Translations under genes and position numbers: made by a program
The notes under the pieces: model-generated
Database searches by the model: none
Told to the model about the DNA's origin: nothing
The model's input: only the letters and a program-made list of their open reading frames with translations
Origin: Couchioplanes caeruleus
GTDB lineage: Bacteria; Actinomycetota; Actinomycetes; Mycobacteriales; Micromonosporaceae
Direction of reading: 5' to 3'
Length of the DNA: 64,000 nt
NCBI RefSeq assembly: GCF_003751945.1
Contig: NZ_RJKL01000001.1
Location: 2,046,001 to 2,110,000 of the forward strand
Shown here: positions 43,933 through 55,174 of the stretch, piece after piece
Layout: each line of letters opens with the position of its first letter
Position numbering within the stretch: the stretch's first letter is position 1

Positions 43933-44021
43933 GCCGCGCGCGACTCGGTCCGCGGCCGCCGGCCATCCCGGCGGTCGGCCGCGCGCGATTCGGTCCGCGG
44001 CCGCCGGCCACCCGGCGGCCG
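43933..44021. repeat. Tandem 45/44-bp duplication between convergent genes
   Basis: A 45-bp unit starting gccgcgcgcgactcggtccg (43933-43977) is followed at once by a 44-bp near copy (43978-44021) with two substitutions and one deletion. Each copy contains an inverted repeat (ccgccgg...ccggcgg) able to fold. It starts right after the RIO kinase stop and lies before the end of the DUF2630 gene, so it may act as a double terminator. Confidence 0.85.
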
Positions 44022-44035
44022 GAGCCGGCGCCGCG

Positions 44036-44281
44036 TCACTGGAGGTAGTTCTCCACCTCGCCGGTGCTGTGGGCCCGCTCGGCGTCCGGGTCGTGGCCGG
44101 CCTCCCGGGCGGCCCGCCGCCGGCGCAGCAGGTCCCAGCACTGGTCGAGGGCCTCCTCGAGCTCCTGGAGCCGGGTGCGCTCCTCCTCGCCGGTGATCTC
44201 GCCGCGGCGGAGCTGCTCGCGCAGCTTGTGCTCCTCGTCCACCAGGCCGTGGATGCGGTTCAGCACCGTCTTGTCATCCAT
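44036..44281 (-). CDS. DUF2630 family protein
   Basis: This 81-residue protein is fully helical by sequence: ILNRIHGLVDEEHKLRE-like heptads continue through LQELEEALDQCWDLLRRRRAAREAG. This fits a coiled-coil dimer. It matches the DUF2630 family of short actinobacterial proteins in length and in the end motif HDPDAER. The function is unknown. It lies downstream of aconitase, beyond a strong terminator, so it is probably transcribed from its own promoter. Confidence 0.85.
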   Translation of the reverse strand: MDDKTVLNRIHGLVDEEHKLREQLRRGEITGEEERTRLQELEEALDQCWDLLRRRRAAREAGHDPDAERAHSTGEVENYLQ

Positions 44282-44324
44282 GGCGTGAGCCTACGGCCTG
44301 CGACGCAGGCACGGGTACGCCGAC

Positions 44325-44367
44325 GCGAAACGCCCCGCCGTCCACCCGGGACGACGGGGCGTTTCGC
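44325..44367 (-). terminator. Strong hairpin terminator of the aconitase gene
   Basis: gcgaaacgccccg (44325-44337) and cggggcgtttcgc (44355-44367) form a perfect 13-bp stem around a 17-nt loop that can extend the stem further. It begins 10 bp past the aconitase stop. The A/T run within the stem makes it effective in both directions. Confidence 0.9.
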
Positions 44368-44377
44368 GTGCGTACGG

Positions 44378-47152
<2,775 letters not shown>

Positions 47153-47223
47153 GTCATCTCCTTCACACCCAGCGACTGTGAGTAGTCCTCAGCAGTCTGT
47201 CGCACCGGTCACGGCCGCCCGCC

Positions 47224-47241
47224 AGTTAGGGCTACCTAACT
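47224..47241. promoter_or_regulatory. 18-bp inverted repeat upstream of aconitase
   Basis: agttagg (47224-47230) and cctaact (47235-47241) are perfect 7-bp arms around gcta. The site is 72 bp upstream of the aconitase start and 100 bp upstream of the divergent NTF2-like gene. It shares TTAGG/CCTAA arms with iron-regulator boxes but the spacing differs. It may be an operator for the aconitase regulator. Confidence 0.45.
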
Positions 47242-47340
47242 CAGGGTTCACGTCTCCGGTAAACCGTACGTCCGTCTTGTTATTGCGTGCAACCCGGTCC
47301 GAAGGTTTACCGCCGGTGATCATCGGGAACACGGCGTTCC

Positions 47341-47730
47341 GTGCAGTCCTCTACCGAGCTCGACGCTCTCACCGACTTCTTCGGCCGCTACGGCTCCGCC
47401 CTGACCAGGGGCGACGTGGCGGCGGTGGCGGGGTGCTACGCGCTGCCCGGCCTGGTCGTGTCCGACTCGTATAGCTTCACCTTCGCCTCTCCGGCGGCGG
47501 TCGCGCTGTCGTTTCTCGGAGCGGCTCCGGCGTACCAGGAGCAGCAGATCGTGGCCGCGCACGCACAACTGCACGATGTGCAGTGGCTCAGTGACGCGCT
47601 GGCGCTGGTCGCGGTCGAGTGGGAGTACCTCGACAGCCTCGGCAACGCGGTGCCCGGCGAGCGCTACCGCTACCTGATCCGTGCCGACGTCGACGGGCCG
47701 CGGATCACTACGGTGATCGCCACGCGCTGA
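47341..47730 (+). CDS. NTF2-like / SnoaL-like small protein
   Basis: This 129-residue protein has the look of the NTF2-like fold: LTDFFGRYGSALTRGDVAAVAGCYALPGLVV forms the long N-terminal helix and the first strand, and later strands end in ALVAVEWEYLDSLG and YRYLIRADVDGPRITTVIAT. Such proteins serve as ligand-binding or small catalytic modules; no specific role can be assigned. The start is a GTG without a strong ribosome-binding site. It is divergent from aconitase and just upstream of the pullulanase. Confidence 0.75.
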   Translation: MQSSTELDALTDFFGRYGSALTRGDVAAVAGCYALPGLVVSDSYSFTFASPAAVALSFLGAAPAYQEQQIVAAHAQLHDVQWLSDALALVAVEWEYLDSLGNAVPGERYRYLIRADVDGPRITTVIATR

Positions 47731-47762
47731 AAACCGTCGGACGCCGGTGCCATCATGGCCAG

Positions 47763-50700
47763 GTGACCACGATCGAGATCGCCCAGGCCGACGCCCTCAC
47801 CGCGCCGCACCGGCCGCAATGGCTGGTCGTGCACTACCGGCGTGACGACGCGGGCTACGACGACCGGGTCCTGTATGCGTGGGGCGACATCGATCCGGCC
47901 GCGGTCACCGACTTTCCCGGCGGCAGAGCGTTCGCCGGCGAGGACGCCTACGGGCGCTTCGCCTGGGTCCGGCTCGCCGAGGGGGCCCGCGACGTCGGCT
48001 TCCTGGTCGCCGACCGTGCGGGCGCGAAGGACGTCGCCGAGGACCGCCACGTCGACCCCGCGGTCACCCCCGAGATCTGGCTGCGGTCCGGCGATCCCCG
48101 GGTGTACGCGAGCGCCGCGGAAGCCGGCGTCATCCTGCCCTTCGCGGAGGACGACGTCGCAGTCATCCACTACCGCCGCACGGACGGCGACTACCGCGGC
48201 TGGGGCGTCCACGCCTGGGAGGGCACGCCCCACAAGCCGGTCTGGCACCGCCCCCTGGCTCCCGCGCGCTTCGATGCCTTCGGCGCCGTGTTCCGGGTGC
48301 CGGTCCGGCCCGACGCGGCGGGCCTGCGCTTCGTCATCCACCGCGACGACCACAAGGACCTGCCCGACGACCAGCGCCTGGACTTCTCCGTGGGGCGCGA
48401 GGTGTGGCTGCTTGCGGGGGAGCCTGCGCCCGTACGTCCAGATCTGCGGTCCCTGGGTCCCGAGCTTGACCCGGCACGCGCGCTGGCGGTCTTCGTGGAC
48501 CGCACCACCATCGCCCTGCCCGCCCGGATCGCCGAGCTTGCCGAGGGGTTCGCGCTGGTCGCCGCGGCCGGCGGCGACCTGCGCAGGGAGGGCGACGAGC
48601 TGTCCGGCGAGCGGATCATGCTGCCGCTGACGCCGCGACCCGGCGGGCTCTTCCAGGCGCAGAGCCGGAAGTTCCCGCACCTGCGGGCCTACCGGGCGTT
48701 CGCGGTGCCGGAGCTGGGTGACGCGGCCCTCGGCCACCTCCTGCGCGGGCAGTTGCTCGTGATCGGCCGCGACCACGCGGGGCACGTGGCCACCACCACC
48801 GCCGTGCAACTGCCCGGCGTGCTCGACGACCTCTACGCGGACGCCGCCGATGCCGCGCTGGGAATGACCGTCGACGGCGACCGGCCCACCATCGCCGTCT
48901 GGGCGCCCACCGCCCGCGCGGTCTCGCTCGAGCTGTCCCGCACGCCGGACGACGAGCCGAAGATCCTGCCCATGGAGCGCGACCCGGCGACCGGGGTCTG
49001 GAGCATCGCCGGCAAGCGCAAGTGGTTCGGGCGCTACTACCGCTACCGCGTCGAGGTGTGGCACCCGGCCGCTCAGCGGGTGGTGACCACCAGCGTGACC
49101 GACCCGTACGCGCTGTCGCTGTCGGCCGACTCCACCCACAGCCAGATCGTCGACCTCGACGACCCGGCGCTGTGCCCGCCCGGCTGGGAGACCCAGGCCA
49201 GGCCGCCCGCCGTGGCGCCGGCCCGGATGCAGATCTCCGAGGTGCACATCCGCGACTTCTCGATCGCCGACGCCACCGTGCCGGCGGCGCACCGCGGCAC
49301 CTACCTGGCCTTCACCGACGAGCAGACGGCCGGCATGCGGCACCTGCGCATGCTCGCCGACGCCGGGCTGACCCACGTGCACCTCCTGCCCGCGTTCGAC
49401 TTCGCCACCGTGCCCGACCGGCGCTCGAGCCAGGCCGTGCCCACCTGCGACCTGGCGTCGTTCCCGCCGGACTCGCCCGAGCAGCAGCACGCGGTCATGG
49501 CCGTCGCCGATCACGACGGCTTCAACTGGGGCTACGACCCGCTGCACTACACGGCGCCCGAGGGCAGCTACGCCACCGATCCCTGCGGCACCGCCCGCAT
49601 CGTCGAGTTCCGCCGCATGGTCGCGGCCCTGCACGCCACCGGGCTGCGCGTGATCATGGACGTCGTCTACAACCACACGATGGCCGACGGCCTCGCGCCG
49701 TTCAGCGTCCTCGACCGCATCGTGCCCGGCTATTACCACCGGCTGCTGGACGACGGGACCGTCGCCGAGTCCACCTGCTGCTCCAACACCGCGCCCGAGC
49801 ACCGGATGATGGGCCGGCTGGTGATCGACTCGATCCTCACCTGGGCGCGGCACTACCGGATCGACGGCTTCCGCTTCGACCTCATGGGGCACCACCCGCG
49901 GGCGAACATCCTCGAGACCCGGGCCGCCCTCGACCGCCTCGACGGCGGTCGTGACATCTATCTGTACGGCGAGGGCTGGAACTTCGGCGAGGTCGCGTAC
50001 GACTCCCGCTTCGCCCAGGCGACCCAGGTCAACATGGCCGGCACCGGCATCGGCACCTTCAACGACCGCCTGCGCGACGCGGTCCGCGGCGGCGGTTCGC
50101 ACGGCGACGACCCTTCGGTGCGCGGCTTCGCGACCGGGCTCGGCGCGGACACCCCGCTCGCCCTGCACGACCGGATCAAGGTGGGCCTCTCGGGTGGCCT
50201 GGCCACGTACCGGTTCACCACCCACAGCGGCGTCGAGCTGAGCGGCGCGCAGATCGACTACAACGGCTCGCCCAGCGGCTACACCGCCGCCCCGGGCGAG
50301 TGCGTGACCTATGTCGACGCCCACGACAACGAGATCCTCTACGACGCGATGGCGTTCAAGCTGCCGGCCGGCCTGCCGATGGCCGACCGGGCGCGGATGC
50401 AGGTGCTCGCGCTCGCCCTGGTGGTCCTCGGCCAGGGCGTCGGTTTCGTGACGCTCGGCACCGAACGGTTGCGCTCCAAGTCGCTCGACCGCAACTCGTA
50501 CAACTCCGGCGACTGGTTCAACCAGATTCTGTGGAACGGCGCGGACGGCAACGGCTTCGGCCGCGGCCTTCCCCCGGCGGAGGACAACGAGGACAAGTGG
50601 CCGTGGGCCCGCCCGCTGCTCGCGAAGCCGTCCCTGGTCCCGTCGGCGGAGCACATGGACCGCACCGCGGCACGCTACGCCGAACTGCTCCGGATCCGCC

Positions 50701-51032
50701 GCTCCACACCGGTGTTCGGCCTACCCACGGCCGACGAGGTGCAGCGGCGCCTGACCTTCCCGCGCGGCGGCCCCGACGAGACCCCCGGTGTGATCGTGAT
50801 GTGCCTCGACGGCACCGGCCTCGACCCGCGCTGGGGCACGGTCGTCACGGTCTTCAACGCCACCGGAGCCCCGGCCGAGGAGACGGTGCCGGAGCTGGCG
50901 GACGTCCGCCTCTGCCTGCACCCGGAACTCGTGGCGTCGGCGGACCCGCTGCTGCGCTCCGCCGGCGCCGACGGCGGCCTGCTCACCGTGCCGCCCCGGT
51001 CGGTGGCCGTATTCGTCGCCGACCTGGCTTGA
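47763..51032 (+). CDS. pulA: Pullulanase-type alpha-1,6-glucosidase (GH13)
   Basis: This 1089-residue debranching enzyme hydrolyses alpha-1,6 links in glycogen, starch or pullulan. No signal peptide is visible, so it is likely intracellular glycogen turnover or exported without one. Two PUD-type starch-binding modules open the protein (VVHYRRDDAGYDD and VIHYRRTDGDYRGW). A pullulanase N2 region and a CBM48 module follow, then the GH13 barrel. Catalytic residues: Asp in DGFRFDLMGHH (about 701), Glu in YLYGEGWNF (about 736) and Asp in YVDAHDNEILYDA (about 851); VIMDVVYNHT is also present. The GTG at 47763 has only a weak AGG upstream. Stands alone. Confidence 0.93.
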   Translation: MTTIEIAQADALTAPHRPQWLVVHYRRDDAGYDDRVLYAWGDIDPAAVTDFPGGRAFAGEDAYGRFAWVRLAEGARDVGFLVADRAGAKDVAEDRHVDPAVTPEIWLRSGDPRVYASAAEAGVILPFAEDDVAVIHYRRTDGDYRGWGVHAWEGTPHKPVWHRPLAPARFDAFGAVFRVPVRPDAAGLRFVIHRDDHKDLPDDQRLDFSVGREVWLLAGEPAPVRPDLRSLGPELDPARALAVFVDRTTIALPARIAELAEGFALVAAAGGDLRREGDELSGERIMLPLTPRPGGLFQAQSRKFPHLRAYRAFAVPELGDAALGHLLRGQLLVIGRDHAGHVATTTAVQLPGVLDDLYADAADAALGMTVDGDRPTIAVWAPTARAVSLELSRTPDDEPKILPMERDPATGVWSIAGKRKWFGRYYRYRVEVWHPAAQRVVTTSVTDPYALSLSADSTHSQIVDLDDPALCPPGWETQARPPAVAPARMQISEVHIRDFSIADATVPAAHRGTYLAFTDEQTAGMRHLRMLADAGLTHVHLLPAFDFATVPDRRSSQAVPTCDLASFPPDSPEQQHAVMAVADHDGFNWGYDPLHYTAPEGSYATDPCGTARIVEFRRMVAALHATGLRVIMDVVYNHTMADGLAPFSVLDRIVPGYYHRLLDDGTVAESTCCSNTAPEHRMMGRLVIDSILTWARHYRIDGFRFDLMGHHPRANILETRAALDRLDGGRDIYLYGEGWNFGEVAYDSRFAQATQVNMAGTGIGTFNDRLRDAVRGGGSHGDDPSVRGFATGLGADTPLALHDRIKVGLSGGLATYRFTTHSGVELSGAQIDYNGSPSGYTAAPGECVTYVDAHDNEILYDAMAFKLPAGLPMADRARMQVLALALVVLGQGVGFVTLGTERLRSKSLDRNSYNSGDWFNQILWNGADGNGFGRGLPPAEDNEDKWPWARPLLAKPSLVPSAEHMDRTAARYAELLRIRRSTPVFGLPTADEVQRRLTFPRGGPDETPGVIVMCLDGTGLDPRWGTVVTVFNATGAPAEETVPELADVRLCLHPELVASADPLLRSAGADGGLLTVPPRSVAVFVADLA

Positions 51033-51176
51033 GGGAGGTGACCCGCCAGCAGCGGCCTGTCGCACTCACCGCTGTTCGCCGGCCATCGTCGGCATGTCGG
51101 CAGTGATCAGGCCTGACTGCTGACCGAACGTCGCCTCTCGGCGGCAGTGGACTGCGGCTGAAGGTTCGAGTCGCGC

Positions 51177-52457
51177 TCAACGGGATGCGGCCGTCGCGAG
51201 GAGTCGGTCGCGCAGGAGCTCGTCGTTGATGACGATGTCGTCGTCGGCGCCGCCGACGGGCAAGCGCTCGTCGCGCGCGGCGAGCCGAGCTGCCTCCGCC
51301 GCCGCGCCCAGCTCGTGCAGCAGGGAGACCGCCGCGGCCGGGCGCCGGCCCTCCTCGATCGCCCGCACCACGACCGGCACCAGCTCACCGGCCGGCGCGC
51401 CGAGCCGCCACAGGGCACCGGCCGCCGCCACACCGGCCCACGGGTCGTCCAGCAGCTCCCGCAGCTCGGGCTTCCAGACAGCCATCTCGCCGCGCCACCC
51501 GCCGACCCCGCTCATTCCCGAGCCGGCCAGGTCGGCCACCACGGCGGCGGCCAGCACCGCGCGGTGCCCGCCGGCAGTGAGGACGGCGTGCAGGGTCGGG
51601 AGCGCCGCGGTCGTGTCTCCCGTCGCGGCGATCACCACCTGCGCCGCGAGGAGCTGCGCGGCGCATTGCGGTGGGCTGTCGGCGGCCTCCCCGGTCAGCA
51701 GCAGCTCGAACTCCGGCACCAGCGGCATCGCCAGCGGGCCGAGCAGCGCGACCACGCCGGGCGGCACGGGCGGGCGCGCGGTCAGCAGGGCCCGCAGGGC
51801 GGGCGCGGGGTCACCGGTGAGCCGGAACAGCGCGGTGGCGGCGAGCAGTCCTCCGGGCCGGGACGCGGCCGCCCGCAGCCCGGGAACCATCGGTGCACCT
51901 AGGTGGCCCACCGCCAGCAGCGCCCGGGTCGCCGCCTGTGGTGCATGCGGCAGCGCACCGAGCAGTTCCGGCACCACGTCCGCGGCTTCGGTCCCCCACC
52001 GGGCGACGATCTCGCACAGAACCCCTTCGGACCCGGTGAGGGCGGCGAGGCGCCGGCGGACCGCGTCGCGGACCTCGCTCGGCCACGGCAACGGCATCAG
52101 GGAATGCGGCAGCAGGGCCTCTCCCTCTCGGACCACCGGGTCGACCCAGCGCGGATCGCCGAGGAGCATCAGCGTCTCGACCGCCCGGCGCCGGGTGGCA
52201 AGCTCCGGCGACGCGGCCGCCACCTCGCCGAGGAAGCCGGCATACCGGGCCGCGGCCCGGCCACATCGGCGCAGCGCCAGCACCGCCTCGTCGCACGCCC
52301 GCGGATCGCGCACCAAAGGCTCCAGCAACGGTACGAGCAGTGCGGGCGCCGACCGGGACTCCTGGCAGCGCACGGTCAGCGCTCCCACAGCGGCGAGGCG
52401 GGCCTCCGGATCCCTCCCGGTCAATGCCGCCTGGTTCACCCCGTGGACGTCGAGCAT
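51177..52457 (-). CDS. HEAT-repeat-like protein
   Basis: This 426-residue Ala/Leu-rich soluble protein is built of helical repeats of 35-40 residues such as DPEARLAAVGALTVRC, RACDEAVLALRRCGRAAARY, and DDPWAGVAAAGALWRLG. These match HEAT or armadillo-type repeats. Such proteins are binding scaffolds with no enzymatic residues expected. No partner is encoded next door: it converges with pullulanase and is divergent from the SDR gene. The function is unknown. Confidence 0.8.
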   Translation of the reverse strand: MLDVHGVNQAALTGRDPEARLAAVGALTVRCQESRSAPALLVPLLEPLVRDPRACDEAVLALRRCGRAAARYAGFLGEVAAASPELATRRRAVETLMLLGDPRWVDPVVREGEALLPHSLMPLPWPSEVRDAVRRRLAALTGSEGVLCEIVARWGTEAADVVPELLGALPHAPQAATRALLAVGHLGAPMVPGLRAAASRPGGLLAATALFRLTGDPAPALRALLTARPPVPPGVVALLGPLAMPLVPEFELLLTGEAADSPPQCAAQLLAAQVVIAATGDTTAALPTLHAVLTAGGHRAVLAAAVVADLAGSGMSGVGGWRGEMAVWKPELRELLDDPWAGVAAAGALWRLGAPAGELVPVVVRAIEEGRRPAAAVSLLHELGAAAEAARLAARDERLPVGGADDDIVINDELLRDRLLATAASR

Positions 52458-52544
52458 CGGGGCACCCTACCCGTCGTGACCCGCGTGCCGTCGCACTCGT
52501 GCCGTCGCGGTGAGCCTCGCCGGCGGTGATGGCAGGATCGGGGC

Positions 52545-53300
52545 ATGGATCTGGGCCTCGCCGACCGCGTCTACATCCTCACCGGAGCCTCGCGGGGCCT
52601 CGGCTTCGCCACCGCGCGGGCCCTCGTGGCCGACGGCGCGCGGGTCGTGATCTCCTCCCGGTCACCCGCCGGAGTCGAGGCGGCCATCGCCGCCCTGGGC
52701 GATGCCGCCGCCGGAGTTCCCGCCGATCTCACCGCTCCGGGCACGCCGGACCTGCTGCTGCGCACCGCGACCGAACGGTTCGGCCGCTGCGACGGCGCGC
52801 TCATCTCGGTCGGCGGGCCGGGCCAGGGCACGGCCGCCTCCCGCACCGACGACGAGTGGCGTGCCGCCTTCGAGACCGTGTTTCTCGGCGCGGTGCGCGC
52901 CGCCCGGACCTTCGCGGCGGCGCTGCCGGCCGGGGGCGCGATCGGCTTCGTCCTGTCCACGTCGTCGCGCACGCCGATCCCGGGCCTGGGCCTGTCCAAC
53001 GGCCTGCGGCCCGGCCTGGCCGGCGTCGCCAAGGACATGGCCGACGAGTACGGCCCCCGCGGCGTCCGGGTGCTCAGCCTGCTCCCCGGCCGGGTGATGA
53101 CCGACCGCAATCGGGAGTTGTTCGAGGCCACCGGCGACCCTGAACGCGCGGCGGCCGAGGCGGCGGCGTCGGTACCCCTCGGCCGGCTCGGGGAACCGGA
53201 GGAATTCGGCCGGGTGGCGGCGTTCCTGCTCTCCCCCGCGGCCGGCTACCTGACCGGCATCTCGGTGCCCGTCGACGGCGGCGCGCTGCGCACGCTTTGA
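52545..53300 (+). CDS. SDR family oxidoreductase with atypical active site
   Basis: This 251-residue Rossmann-fold protein begins DRVYILTGASRGLGFATARAL, with the intact TGxxxGxG cofactor loop, and the C-terminal PVDGGALRTL ending typical of FabG-like dehydrogenases. The active-site region has the Ser (LSTSSRTPIPG), but the YxxxK motif is replaced by SNGLR (in LGLSNGLRPGL). A few SDR subfamilies carry this SNxxR variant, so it is probably a natural lineage and not a decayed copy. Substrate unknown. It converges with the dipeptidase gene, 4 bp apart. Confidence 0.87.
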   Translation: MDLGLADRVYILTGASRGLGFATARALVADGARVVISSRSPAGVEAAIAALGDAAAGVPADLTAPGTPDLLLRTATERFGRCDGALISVGGPGQGTAASRTDDEWRAAFETVFLGAVRAARTFAAALPAGGAIGFVLSTSSRTPIPGLGLSNGLRPGLAGVAKDMADEYGPRGVRVLSLLPGRVMTDRNRELFEATGDPERAAAEAAASVPLGRLGEPEEFGRVAAFLLSPAAGYLTGISVPVDGGALRTL

Positions 53301-53304
53301 TCGG

Positions 53305-53940
53305 TCAGACCGGTCCGTACGGCGCGTGCGACGCGCCGGTGGTGAGGGCCCAGTAGCGGTCGCCGTACGACCAGTGCCACCACTCGGTCGGATAGTTCAC
53401 CATGCCCACCGCGGAGAGCGCGTCGATCAGCAGCCGGCGGTTCTCGCCCGCCGCGGCCGCGATGTTGCGGGCATCGGTGAAGCAGGCGTTTCCGGACTCG
53501 ACGGGAGTCGCGTCGATCGGCGTACCCATGTCGAGCTCGATGCCGTCCGCCGTGCACAGGGTGAGGTCGACGGCGCCGCCGGTGCTGTGCGGGGCCACCT
53601 CGACCGGGGAGACGAACTTGCTCGTCTCCACCAGCAGCCGCCCGGCCGGCCAGGACGGGTGGCGCCGGCGCAACTCGTCGCGGTAGCGGGTCCAGATGGC
53701 GTGCTGCGCCGCGTACGGCCGATATCCCTCGACGACCAGCAGGCGCAGTCCGTCCGGAAGCTTGCGCTGCGCGTCCACCAGCCGCGACGCGACCTCGGCG
53801 CGCATCCGGGCGTAGGAGCCCTCGGCGTCGGCGACGCGGCCGTCGAGCCTCAGTTCCGGCACCTCGCGCAGGTCGATCATCGGCTCGCCGCCGTCCACGC
53901 TGGGCACCGCGGCGACGCGGGGATCGGAGAGGAGGATCAT
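53305..53940 (-). CDS. M15 family D-Ala-D-Ala dipeptidase (VanX-like)
   Basis: This 211-residue zinc peptidase has the M15D pattern: VVEGYRPYAAQHAIW, then SPVEVAPHSTGGAVDLTL (zinc His and Asp in SxHxxGxAxD form), and PTEWWHWSYGDRYW carrying the catalytic Glu and the last zinc His. It would cleave D-Ala-D-Ala, helping cell-wall recycling or glycopeptide tolerance. No signal peptide is seen, so it is cytoplasmic like VanX. The ATG overlaps the TGA of the 35-residue ORF by 4 bp. No vanH/vanA genes are near. Confidence 0.9.
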   Translation of the reverse strand: MILLSDPRVAAVPSVDGGEPMIDLREVPELRLDGRVADAEGSYARMRAEVASRLVDAQRKLPDGLRLLVVEGYRPYAAQHAIWTRYRDELRRRHPSWPAGRLLVETSKFVSPVEVAPHSTGGAVDLTLCTADGIELDMGTPIDATPVESGNACFTDARNIAAAAGENRRLLIDALSAVGMVNYPTEWWHWSYGDRYWALTTGASHAPYGPV

Positions 53941-54044
53941 CGTTCGAGCTCGTTCACGTACCACCGTCCCGTCGCAGCCCCCGCAACCTGCTTCTCCGGA
54001 TCGCCGGTCGAGTGCCACGTCCGCTCGTCGCACCACACGGTCAT
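53937..54044 (-). CDS. 35-residue small protein between dehydratase and dipeptidase genes
   Basis: This short ORF reads MTVWCDERTWHSTGDPEKQ followed by a WYVNELER C-terminus. It has GGGAGG 5 bp before its ATG. The start overlaps the dehydratase stop and its stop overlaps the dipeptidase start, both as ATGA. Three Trp, one Cys and one His in 35 residues are not what random GC-rich frames give. No family is recognised. It could be a regulatory peptide, a coupling leader for dipeptidase translation, or a small partner of either enzyme. Confidence 0.65.
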   Translation of the reverse strand: MTVWCDERTWHSTGDPEKQVAGAATGRWYVNELER

Positions 54045-55051
54045 GCTGCCTCCCGGGTCATGTTTCCGCCGCTCGCCAGCAGATCGGCGACGAGGGCGCC
54101 TTCGACGTTGCCGCCGGTGAGCAGGACGCCGATCGTACGGTGGATGCCGGGCTCGGCCACCCGCAGCGCGCCGGCGAGCGCGGCCGCGCCGGAAGGTTCG
54201 GCCAGGAGGCGCAGCTCGGAAAGGACCAGGCGGAACGCCTCGGAGATGGCGTCGTCGCCCACCCGCACCGCGCCGATGCCGGCCTCGTGCAGGATGTCGA
54301 AGGGCAGGGCACCGACGCACGTGGGCCGCAGACCGTCGGCGAGGGTCGGCGCCGGGACGACCGGCACCCGGCGACCGGCGGCGAGGCTGCGGGCCAGGGA
54401 GTCGCAGCCGATCGGCTCGACGCCGTACAGGTCGATGGCGCGGCCGGCCGCGGCCAGGCTCGCCCCGGCGGCGCCTCCCCCGCCCCCGACCGGCACGACG
54501 AGGGCGTCCAGCGGGGTGCCGGCCCGCTCCGCTTCCTCGATCAGCTCGAGGGCGGCCGTACCCTGCCCGGCGACCACGTCCGGATGGTCGTACGCGTCGA
54601 TCACGGCGTACCCGGTCTCGGCGTGGATGCTGCCGACCAGCCGCAACCGCTCCTCGGCGCTCGCGCCACCCACGACGACGCGCGCACCGGCCGCCTCGGC
54701 CTGCCGCACCTTGGTCGGGGGAGCATCCGGCGGCAGGACCACGACGGCGGCGAGCCCGTGCCGAAGGGCGGCGAGCGCGACGGCCAGCGCGTGGTTGCCG
54801 GTGCTCTGGCAGACGACGCCGGTGGCACCCCCGGCCTCGGCCAGCCGGCCCACGGCGACGGTCGCACCCCGCATCTTGTACGAGCCCCCGTCCTGCAGGT
54901 TCTCGGCCTTGAAGAGCAGCCGTGCCCCGGCCCGGGCGTCGAGCGCCGCCGAGCGCACGACGGGCGTCCGCACCACCCGCCCTTCGAGGAACCGCGCCGC
55001 CTCCTCGACGTCGGCCCGCGCGAGCCGCCGCTGCGTGACCGCACTCCCCAT
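54041..55051 (-). CDS. Threonine/serine dehydratase-like PLP enzyme
   Basis: This 336-residue fold-type II PLP enzyme is likely a threonine or serine dehydratase (ammonia-lyase) or serine racemase. The PLP lysine is in DGGSYKMRGA, the substrate-binding loop is VCQSTGNHALAVA, and the phosphate-binding glycine loop is PVGGGGGAAG. There is no regulatory ACT domain, so it is the short catabolic type. The ATG at 55051 has GGGG-rich sequence upstream; longer starts extend into the divergent promoter of the DNA-glycosylase gene. First of a three-gene coupled operon ending in the dipeptidase. Confidence 0.87.
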   Translation of the reverse strand: MGSAVTQRRLARADVEEAARFLEGRVVRTPVVRSAALDARAGARLLFKAENLQDGGSYKMRGATVAVGRLAEAGGATGVVCQSTGNHALAVALAALRHGLAAVVVLPPDAPPTKVRQAEAAGARVVVGGASAEERLRLVGSIHAETGYAVIDAYDHPDVVAGQGTAALELIEEAERAGTPLDALVVPVGGGGGAAGASLAAAGRAIDLYGVEPIGCDSLARSLAAGRRVPVVPAPTLADGLRPTCVGALPFDILHEAGIGAVRVGDDAISEAFRLVLSELRLLAEPSGAAALAGALRVAEPGIHRTIGVLLTGGNVEGALVADLLASGGNMTREAA

Positions 55052-55174
55052 GCCCGTCCCCCTGCCCATCGACCAACGGGCCCGAGTCTCACAGCGAACT
55101 TTCAGCGCGACCTCGGTCCGCGGGTAGATCATGCGAGCGGCGGGTCTGCGACTTTCGGTGGATAGGCTCGCCGC

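Noticed and set aside
47224..47241. Reading the aconitase upstream palindrome as a DtxR/IdeR iron box
   Set aside because: The TTAGG/CCTAA arms are separated by 4 bp, not the 9 of the iron box; kept only as a general inverted repeat.
51090..51125. gcagtgatcaggcctgactgc as a terminator between pullulanase and HEAT genes
   Set aside because: The arms match only with a 3-nt bulge and no loop, so a stable hairpin is doubtful.
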